Assembly: GCA_002719475.1 (NCBI GenBank)
Contig: PBHQ01000012.1
Coordinates: 40,456-49,736, forward strand
Length of the DNA: 9,281 bases
Source: Methanobacteriota archaeon
Lineage (GTDB): Archaea > Thermoplasmatota > Poseidoniia > Poseidoniales > Poseidoniaceae
Direction: 5' to 3'
Of this stretch, positions 1-5,321 are shown piece after piece. A program made the position numbers and the translations under genes. The notes below the pieces were generated by a model. It did no database searches, had not been told where the DNA came from, and was given only the letters and a program-made list of their open reading frames with translations. How positions within the stretch are numbered: the stretch's first letter is position 1; every line of letters starts with the position of its first letter.

Positions 1-486
1 CCGCATTTTTTCACCCTTTTCGACCACGATGACGACTTCACTGACTTTTGCTCCTGTATTGGCTACGCCTTCGAGGATTGCATCGAGAGTGCCTCCAGTT
101 GATAGAACATCATCGATAATCAGAACTCGGTCGTTTTTTGAGAGGTCGTTGAGATGTAGTACACCTTTGCTGTAACCAGTGCTCTGATTGACAATTTCTT
201 CTCCAGAAAGCCCGTAACTTCGCTTTCTAGCAATTAACATCGGGACGTTGGTCATCAGACTGACAGTTGCGACAAGGGGCAATCCCATTGCCTCAATTCC
301 GAGGATAACATCGACTTCTTCCCAATCGACCATTTCTATTACAAGGTCAGCAACTGCTCTCATCAGGTCAGCATCGATTCTAGGAACTCCATCTGTCAAC
401 GGATGAACGAAGTATGGATAATCATCTTTCCAAACGACTGTTGTGTCAGTGAACGATTCCCGTAGGATCCGTTTGCGCTCGTCCAT
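1..486 (-). CDS. hpt: Purine (hypoxanthine/guanine-type) phosphoribosyltransferase, archaeal family, C-terminus cut by window edge
   Basis: Type I phosphoribosyltransferase that joins a purine base to PRPP to give a nucleotide (purine salvage, cytosolic). I translated 162 codons by hand from the ATG at 486; the frame stays open to base 1. The PRPP-binding loop is IIDDVLSTGGTL (residues 123-134). The conserved GIEAMGLPL block starts at residue 63, and STGYSKG (102-108) matches the flexible-loop region of methanogen Hpt proteins; the N-terminal FVHPLTDGVP is also typical of that family. Family members are about 180-190 residues, so roughly 20-25 are missing. The gene begins one base after the L10e stop (TGA-A-ATG) with no clear Shine-Dalgarno site, so it is probably co-transcribed and translationally coupled with L10e. 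Base preference (hypoxanthine/guanine or adenine) cannot be read from sequence; orotate phosphoribosyltransferase is less likely given the EAMG block. Confidence 0.88.
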   Translation of the reverse strand, partial: MDERKRILRESFTDTTVVWKDDYPYFVHPLTDGVPRIDADLMRAVADLVIEMVDWEEVDVILGIEAMGLPLVATVSLMTNVPMLIARKRSYGLSGEEIVNQSTGYSKGVLHLNDLSKNDRVLIIDDVLSTGGTLDAILEGVANTGAKVSEVVIVVEKGEKMR

Positions 487-487
487 T

Positions 488-1027
488 TCAGACCAGGCCC
501 TTGACATGCTCCGCACCCTTAACCAATTTGGTGCTGCACGGAGTAGGGAATTTCATCTTGGCCTTGCGCAGAGCATCCTTTGCTTCAGCGAAGTTCTCTG
601 GGTTGAAGTGTAAGGAGATAACCCTCTGTCCACGCTTGACGCGTGCTGCAGTTCCAACGTTCTTTCCGAAGGCACAGCGCATTCCTTGTGATACACGGTC
701 AGCTCCGGCACCAGTCGCTTGCTTGTTCTCTCTGAGAACTTGATGCGGGTAGGTGTGGATTCTCAGGGCGTATCCCAGTGTTCCAGCAGCATTTCTGATG
801 GTTGCATTGCAGATAACACGGGCTGCCTCAAGGGCTGTGTGACGGATTTGACAGGCTTCATCAGCCAATAGTTCGAGATGCATCTTGAACTTGCCAGTCT
901 CCGCAGCACTGCGGTTTCCGACGTGGAATTGCATTATTCGGTTGTTGGGTACACCGCCCATGTACTTGCGACGGGTGAAAGCAGGTCCCTTGACTCGGCG
1001 GTACATCTTAGCGGGTTTGCGTGCCAT
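488..1027 (-). CDS. rpl10e: Large-subunit ribosomal protein L10e (uL16)
   Basis: Archaeal/eukaryotic uL16, a 50S protein near the peptidyl-transferase centre and the P-site tRNA. The 179-residue length is normal for archaea. The N-terminus MARKPAKMYRRVKGPAFTRR is the family's typical opening. The P-site loop region (about 100-117) runs into the L10e signature ADRVSQGMRCAFGK (109-122), and the AARVKRGQ segment follows. One small departure: position 123 is Asn where I recall Pro in the usual FGKP context. The start is well placed: a GGAG at 1036-1039 sits 8 bases before the ATG, and a TATA-like box lies about 38 bases upstream. It is first in a probable two-gene operon with hpt. This gene is the strongest evidence that the window is archaeal, because bacteria use the diverged L16 form. 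Confidence 0.97.
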   Translation of the reverse strand: MARKPAKMYRRVKGPAFTRRKYMGGVPNNRIMQFHVGNRSAAETGKFKMHLELLADEACQIRHTALEAARVICNATIRNAAGTLGYALRIHTYPHQVLRENKQATGAGADRVSQGMRCAFGKNVGTAARVKRGQRVISLHFNPENFAEAKDALRKAKMKFPTPCSTKLVKGAEHVKGLV

Positions 1028-1043
1028 ATCAACGACTCCGGAT

Positions 1044-1056
1044 GGCGGCGACCGCC
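1044..1056. repeat. Small perfect inverted repeat before L10e
   Basis: GGCGG and CCGCC flank a 3-base CGA loop. The repeat lies between the TATA-like box and the L10e start, at or just before the expected transcription start. It could be an operator for the ribosomal gene or chance in a G+C-rich stretch; it is too short to decide. Confidence 0.3.
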
Positions 1057-1061
1057 CTCCC

Positions 1062-1069
1062 TTATTTAA
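1062..1069 (-). promoter_or_regulatory. TATA-like box for the L10e-hpt operon
   Basis: On the minus strand this reads TTAAATAA, an A/T island in G+C-rich surroundings. It is centred about 38 bases before the L10e ATG. A start site about 25 bases downstream would fall near 1040, giving a leader of only about a dozen bases. The match to the archaeal TATA consensus is good but short, and no clear BRE is visible upstream. Confidence 0.5.
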
Positions 1070-1088
1070 TCGGAGCGGAAGAGGGATT

Positions 1089-1109
1089 GAGCCCTACGGG
1101 CTCGAAAAA
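1089..1109 (-). terminator. Possible terminator between the membrane-protein gene and L10e
   Basis: Just after the stop of the upstream minus-strand gene, the transcript reads GGTTTTTCG (T5 at 1109-1105). It then enters a perfect 6-bp hairpin, GAGCCC-TAC-GGGCTC (1089-1103). The T-run precedes the hairpin, so this is not a bacterial-type terminator, but T-runs alone can stop archaeal RNA polymerase. Its position, 20 bases before the L10e TATA-like box, suits a boundary between two transcription units. Confidence 0.35.
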
Positions 1110-1113
1110 CCAC

Positions 1114-2484
1114 TCACCAACTACCTAGATGCCAGTTGTCATACATGTTCCAAGCCATCATTGAGAGGATGACTAGGCTAACCACAACGAACAGTATGTC
1201 TCCAAGAACCGATAGGGATTGCATCGAGTCCCTGATATTTGGGTCAAGGGTTACTCGTTCTCCCTTTGAAGCACCATGGAAGTGAACTTCTTCTCCTGCA
1301 ACAACTGCGAGTTCAGAGTCGAAGGTTGCGCCCTGAGGAACTTCGACGGTTTCACCTACACTTTCTCCGGCCTCCAAGAGTCCAATGCGTTCCAAGTTCA
1401 AGTCTCCAGCGAACCATATGTCGCCATTATTGTCTGCTACGGCTGAGGTTGATCCTGGGGCTCCTTCGACTGATGTGACGCTCATGTCTGCAGCAAGGCG
1501 CATTGCTCCACCGGTTCCAGCGATGATGGCGATACCATCAGAACTCGAATCTGACATGATAGAATGATACTTGCCATTGTCTCCAATGTGGACTAGAACC
1601 ATTTCGACTTTCATCGAATTAGATGTCATCTCTGCGGATTCGTTTGATTCAGAATTGTTTGCAACATTAGCAAAATCATTGAGAACATTGTTCTCGTAGA
1701 GGTCTATAGCAACGATTACTCCTCTAGTGGGTAGCGATGCAGGGTTCTTGTCTCCTTCAGCCCAAGTCGGATACTTGCTGACTAGATTACCAACTGCGAT
1801 GATTTCTCCATCTGGAAGTTCGCTCATTCTCTCAAGCGAGACATCGATATCGAGGGTATCTGCGGGAGCGGAGATCTTGTCGTTGTCGAAATAGCGTACT
1901 GTTGCTTCGTTGTTCTCGTCGCTGATTAGAACCACTCCCGAAGACCCATCCTCGCTGACAATATCAATGATGCTCTGACCGTCAGTATTGTTGGTCCAGT
2001 GTCCCGATTCGCCACCCTGCTCACTGAATGACTTGGTTGCTAATGCCTCACAGGGATCCTTGCAGGATGCCAACCAACCATCATCTCCGCCGACTATCCA
2101 ACCATCTTCGACCCTTTCCACAGTATTGGCAACATTCTTGAGAACCTCAGTTTCGCTGTTGCCATCTATTTTGACTATCGAGTAGCCAGCATCTCCATCA
2201 ACTATGGCCAAGGCACTGCTGCCATCTTCATTCCAGGCTATGTCCACTAGATTTGAATCTTCAAGCAGTGGGTTGATTTTGTATCCCGGGATTACTTGTG
2301 CTTGAGTGATCAATGCTGCACCAAGTAGAGCAACTGTGATGAAAACGGTAATGCTTAGCCATTGGCCATCGTGTTCTTGCCTTGTCCATTGCTTGATACG
2401 CTGCCAGAAATCCGGCGCTTCATCTTCAATGAAGTCACCTTCAGAATCTTCGCCCGGTGGTACGATGACGACCTCTTCACTCAT
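1114..2484 (-). CDS. Acidic two-TM membrane protein with large outside domain, possibly beta-propeller-like; function unknown
   Basis: I do not recognise a family. From the ATG at 2484 the protein has 456 residues. An acidic N-terminal tail (1-26) is followed by a basic/aromatic stretch (27-40), a first TM segment at about 41-62 (LSITVFITVALLGAALITQA), an acidic domain of about 360 residues, and a second TM at about 424-446 close to the C-terminus. The positive residues before the first TM suggest the tail is inside and the large domain outside. That domain repeats short strand-like blocks with Asp/Asn-Gly turns (AWNEDGSSALAIVDGD, DGWIVGGDDGWL, SEDGSSGVVLISDE, DNNGDIWFAGD), which resembles a WD/PQQ-like beta-propeller. 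Cys141 and Cys145 could form a disulfide. The start is uncertain: the frame is open upstream, and the ATG at 2598 has a strong GGAGG four bases before it (494 residues). I prefer 2484 because the acidic N-terminus looks natural and more promoter space remains. Confidence 0.8.
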   Translation of the reverse strand: MSEEVVIVPPGEDSEGDFIEDEAPDFWQRIKQWTRQEHDGQWLSITVFITVALLGAALITQAQVIPGYKINPLLEDSNLVDIAWNEDGSSALAIVDGDAGYSIVKIDGNSETEVLKNVANTVERVEDGWIVGGDDGWLASCKDPCEALATKSFSEQGGESGHWTNNTDGQSIIDIVSEDGSSGVVLISDENNEATVRYFDNDKISAPADTLDIDVSLERMSELPDGEIIAVGNLVSKYPTWAEGDKNPASLPTRGVIVAIDLYENNVLNDFANVANNSESNESAEMTSNSMKVEMVLVHIGDNGKYHSIMSDSSSDGIAIIAGTGGAMRLAADMSVTSVEGAPGSTSAVADNNGDIWFAGDLNLERIGLLEAGESVGETVEVPQGATFDSELAVVAGEEVHFHGASKGERVTLDPNIRDSMQSLSVLGDILFVVVSLVILSMMAWNMYDNWHLGSW

Positions 2485-2567
2485 GTGCCTCATGCCTGTC
2501 CAGCGATGTGGGGTTGAAGACTTTACCCCAACAAACGTATTGTTCTGAACCTGCAGGGCAAATTTCT

Positions 2568-2595
2568 GATTTGTCGACAATAACAACGATTTGTT
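2568..2595. promoter_or_regulatory. Palindrome and repeat cluster between divergent genes (candidate operator)
   Basis: The 172-bp space between the membrane-protein gene and mutS (2485-2656) has no convincing TATA box on either strand. It does hold a perfect 10-bp palindrome TTGTCGACAA (2571-2580). A second inverted repeat, AACAA-CGAT-TTGTT, lies at 2582-2595. GATTTGT occurs at 2568 and again at 2588, exactly 20 bases (about two helical turns) apart. Closely spaced TTGT/ACAA half-sites between divergent genes suit a regulator-binding region. If the unknown gene really starts at 2598, this cluster would be coding. Confidence 0.35.
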
Positions 2596-2644
2596 CATGA
2601 ACCCTCCCTTCTCTGTGGCACTTCCAGCGCGTAGCGTGACTGCA

Positions 2645-2649
2645 GGAGG
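2645..2649 (+). promoter_or_regulatory. Strong ribosome binding site of mutS
   Basis: GGAGG within AGGAGGGTGA, 7 bases before the ATG at 2657. It closely matches the complement of the 16S 3' end and fixes that ATG as the start, in preference to the Met codons at residues 6, 7 and 11. Confidence 0.75.
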
Positions 2650-2656
2650 GTGAAGG

Positions 2657-5317
2657 ATGGCAAAGACCGGAATGATGGACCAATACATGGCTATCAAGGC
2701 GGAAAATCCAGATACAGTCCTGTTCTTCCGCATGGGCGATTTCTATGAGATGTTCCATGAAGATGCAGTCATTGGTTCCGAAGTTATGGGTCTATCTTTG
2801 ACAAGTCGGGACAAGAAGGCTGCTGAACCGATACCAATGGCTGGTTTTCCTTGGCATGCTTTGGAAGGCCATTTGCGCAAGATGTTGGCTGCAGGACACA
2901 AAGTGACTGTAGTTGAGCAGAGCGAGCCGCGTGATGGTAGCAAGCTGATGAATCGAAATGTGACTCGAATCTATACTCCTGGTTCGTTATACGAGGAGAG
3001 TCTTATCGGTGGCGAGGAGAGCGCTCTATTAGCCAGCCTAGTGATTTCTGGAGAATCGTTGGCATGTTCCCTGATAGATAACTCAACTGGTCATGCTCAG
3101 GCCTTTGAATTAGAAGGAGAGGATCGCTGGTCTCGCCTCCTTGACGAGATGCTACGCAATTCACCGAGGGAATTGGTCCTAGGAAGAAAGGAGGCTGAGG
3201 AGCCGATTGTGGGCCAGTTGATTGGCCAAATGCATGGAATAGTAGTTAGTCAGCATGAGGTTCCAGCCAAATCAAGACTGAAGGCCTTGCAGGAAGGATT
3301 CGGTGGTATAGACCTCGGTCATTTGGACCTTGATCAGCACCCTTTGGCTATGCAGGCTGTCGGTTTGGCTGCTGATTACCTTTGTCGACTGCATCTTTCT
3401 GAGCGCATTCCAATACGCGATATCGAGTTCCTCGAGGAAGAAGGTAGCATGGTGCTCGATCAGACAACCTTGAGGAATCTGGAATTAACCAGCACGCTTT
3501 CTGGTGAGAAGCAAGGTTCACTATTCCATGCCTTGGATTGCACTAGGACTTGGATGGGAAGGCGTAGACTAAAGTCATGGTTGCTAAGGCCTTCAACCGA
3601 TATTAATGCTATAGAAAAGAGGTTAGATGCTATTTCTTCGATGGTAAAAACAGCCCGTAGAACTGCCGAGGTACGCGAACATCTGAAGGGCCTGAGAGAT
3701 ATGGAGAGATTGGCTAGGCAATTGGTGCATGGCCGTTCTAACGGTAGGGACATAGTTGCAATCGCCAATTGTCTGAGCCGAATGCCTGCATTACAGCACT
3801 CCATCGAACAGTATTCTGATCCTATGTTGCTTAGTTTGGCATCAGGATTGAACGAATTGGAATCAGTCTTTCAGATGATTCAGGAAGCCCTTGTTGATGA
3901 ACAGCCTTTGACAATCAAAGAAGGCGGCATGTTCCGTTCGGGTTGGAATGATGAACTCGATGAACTGAGAACTAAATCAGAACAGGGCAATGAGTGGATT
4001 AGACAGTATGAGGCAGCGCAGCGTGAGGAATTGGATATCCCGTCTCTCAAAGTTAGATTTAATCGACAAATCGGTTGGTACATTGAGGTAACTAAGACAC
4101 ATCTTTCCAAGGTTCCTGAGAATTATCTGCGTAGGCAGAGTATGACTAATGCGCAGCGATACAGTACCGAGGAATTGAGGCAATGGGAGGACGTAATCAT
4201 CAATGCCGACAGTCGTTGTAATGACCTTGAATATCGTTTGTTCTGTGAATTACGCTCCCAAGTAATGCTGGATTCCGAGAAACTTGCAGAAATAGCCTCT
4301 AAGGTCGCCATTATCGACGTACTTGCCAGTTTAGCGTATGTTTCGAGGAGTCGTGGATGGAAGCGCCCTGCTCTTGGAAACGACATCCGATTAGAGATAA
4401 CAGACGGCAGACATCCTGTTCTCGATATGGAGGATGGATTCATCGCCAATGACACTATGTTCAACAAAGATCGCAGATTCATACTCTTGACAGGACCAAA
4501 CATGGGGGGGAAGTCGACTTATCTTAGGCAGACGGCACTAATTACCATCCTTGCCCAGATGGGTTGCTTTGTTCCGGCAAAGAAAGCGAGAATCGGAGTA
4601 GTGGACCGAATTTTCACCAGAGTTGGAGCCAGTGACGACATCAATCGAGGCCGTTCTACATTCATGATGGAGATGCTCGAAGTCGCTCACATTCTTCGTC
4701 GCGCTACATCACGTAGCCTGTTGCTTCTCGATGAGGTTGGCAGAGGAACTTCGACTTTCGATGGGCTTTCTATTGCCTGGGCTGTTTCAGAAGACATAGT
4801 TTGTAGATTGGGTAGCAGAGCCTTGTTTGCTACCCATTACCACCAATTAGTTGGCTTGGAGGAAGAGGTTGAGGGATTGGCTAATGTTCATGTTCAGGTC
4901 GCTCAGACAAAATCAGGACTTCGCTTCCTTCACAGAGTTGCAGAGGGTGCAAGCGATGACTCATTGGGAGTTCAGGTTGCTGGTTTAGCAGGATTGCCAG
5001 AACATGTGGTGGACAGAGCTAGAGACTTGTTGATGTTCCTTGAGAAGCAGGCTGCAGGTGCTAGGGCAGGAGAGGGGGGTCCGGAAAGAAGGCAACAGGG
5101 CCAGAAGAGCATCATGGGCTGGATGTTGCCACAAGGCGCTGATATAGACGCTGTAGTAAGCCCAGTTCAAGAAACAGGAATCAGCGAATCACAATCTAAA
5201 GCATTGGAGCATCTCGAAAATATCGAACCAGATCACCTATCTCCCAAGGAGGCCTTGGATGAGTTGTACCGTCTGCGCGATATTATTCAGGGTCGGCATG
5301 AATTGATGCAGGAGTGA
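2657..5317 (+). CDS. mutS: DNA mismatch repair protein MutS (MutS1 type)
   Basis: Recognises base mismatches and small loops and, with ATP, recruits MutL. The 886 residues compare with 853 in E. coli. The order is: mismatch-reading domain with GDFYEMF, whose Phe29-x-Glu31 is the FxE motif that probes the mismatch; connector; core and lever helices (about 260-550); ATPase. The ATPase has Walker A GPNMGGKST (613-621, Lys619), GRSTFMMEM, Walker B LLLLDEVGRGTST (Asp692-Glu693) and the ATHYHQL switch (725-731). After the ATPase comes a low-complexity tail containing QKSIMGWM (816-823). The C-terminal ENIEPDHLSPKEALDELYRL block resembles the E. coli tetramerisation domain. The FxE motif and full domain set separate it from MutS2 and from archaeal MutS-like ATPases. 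At residue 770 Leu stands where the bacterial SYG motif has Tyr. Start supported by the GGAGG site. Forms an operon with mutL. MutS1 is sporadic in archaea, which suggests ancient transfer from bacteria (inference). Confidence 0.98.
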   Translation: MAKTGMMDQYMAIKAENPDTVLFFRMGDFYEMFHEDAVIGSEVMGLSLTSRDKKAAEPIPMAGFPWHALEGHLRKMLAAGHKVTVVEQSEPRDGSKLMNRNVTRIYTPGSLYEESLIGGEESALLASLVISGESLACSLIDNSTGHAQAFELEGEDRWSRLLDEMLRNSPRELVLGRKEAEEPIVGQLIGQMHGIVVSQHEVPAKSRLKALQEGFGGIDLGHLDLDQHPLAMQAVGLAADYLCRLHLSERIPIRDIEFLEEEGSMVLDQTTLRNLELTSTLSGEKQGSLFHALDCTRTWMGRRRLKSWLLRPSTDINAIEKRLDAISSMVKTARRTAEVREHLKGLRDMERLARQLVHGRSNGRDIVAIANCLSRMPALQHSIEQYSDPMLLSLASGLNELESVFQMIQEALVDEQPLTIKEGGMFRSGWNDELDELRTKSEQGNEWIRQYEAAQREELDIPSLKVRFNRQIGWYIEVTKTHLSKVPENYLRRQSMTNAQRYSTEELRQWEDVIINADSRCNDLEYRLFCELRSQVMLDSEKLAEIASKVAIIDVLASLAYVSRSRGWKRPALGNDIRLEITDGRHPVLDMEDGFIANDTMFNKDRRFILLTGPNMGGKSTYLRQTALITILAQMGCFVPAKKARIGVVDRIFTRVGASDDINRGRSTFMMEMLEVAHILRRATSRSLLLLDEVGRGTSTFDGLSIAWAVSEDIVCRLGSRALFATHYHQLVGLEEEVEGLANVHVQVAQTKSGLRFLHRVAEGASDDSLGVQVAGLAGLPEHVVDRARDLLMFLEKQAAGARAGEGGPERRQQGQKSIMGWMLPQGADIDAVVSPVQETGISESQSKALEHLENIEPDHLSPKEALDELYRLRDIIQGRHELMQE
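4504..4510 (+). repeat. G7 homopolymer in mutS Walker A codons
   Basis: Seven G in a row spanning ATG GGG GGG just before the Walker A lysine codon (residue 619). A one-base slip would shift the frame within the ATPase. It is the longest G run I see in the window. Confidence 0.9.
5311..5314 (+). promoter_or_regulatory. Ribosome binding site of mutL inside the mutS 3' end
   Basis: GGAG overlaps the last codons of mutS and sits 7 bases before the mutL ATG. GATGCAGGA occurs at 5305-5313 and again at 5321-5329, so the end of mutS and the start of mutL are a short direct repeat. The arrangement suits translational coupling. Confidence 0.6.
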
Positions 5318-5321
5318 TTCG

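Noticed and set aside
1028..1113. Possible small RNA or riboswitch in the gap before L10e
   Set aside because: The 86 bases are accounted for by a TATA-like box, a short hairpin and a possible terminator; there is no room for a known riboswitch fold.
501..1172. Plus-strand open frames across L10e and its upstream region
   Set aside because: They are antisense to a well-conserved ribosomal gene and its promoter, with basic, low-complexity translations and no ribosome binding site.
2485..2733. Upstream extension of the membrane-protein frame to the ATG at 2733, overlapping the mutS start on the other strand
   Set aside because: It would cover the strong mutS ribosome binding site and the first 26 mutS codons. 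Its codons beyond 2598 mirror mutS coding sequence, so it looks like an antisense shadow.
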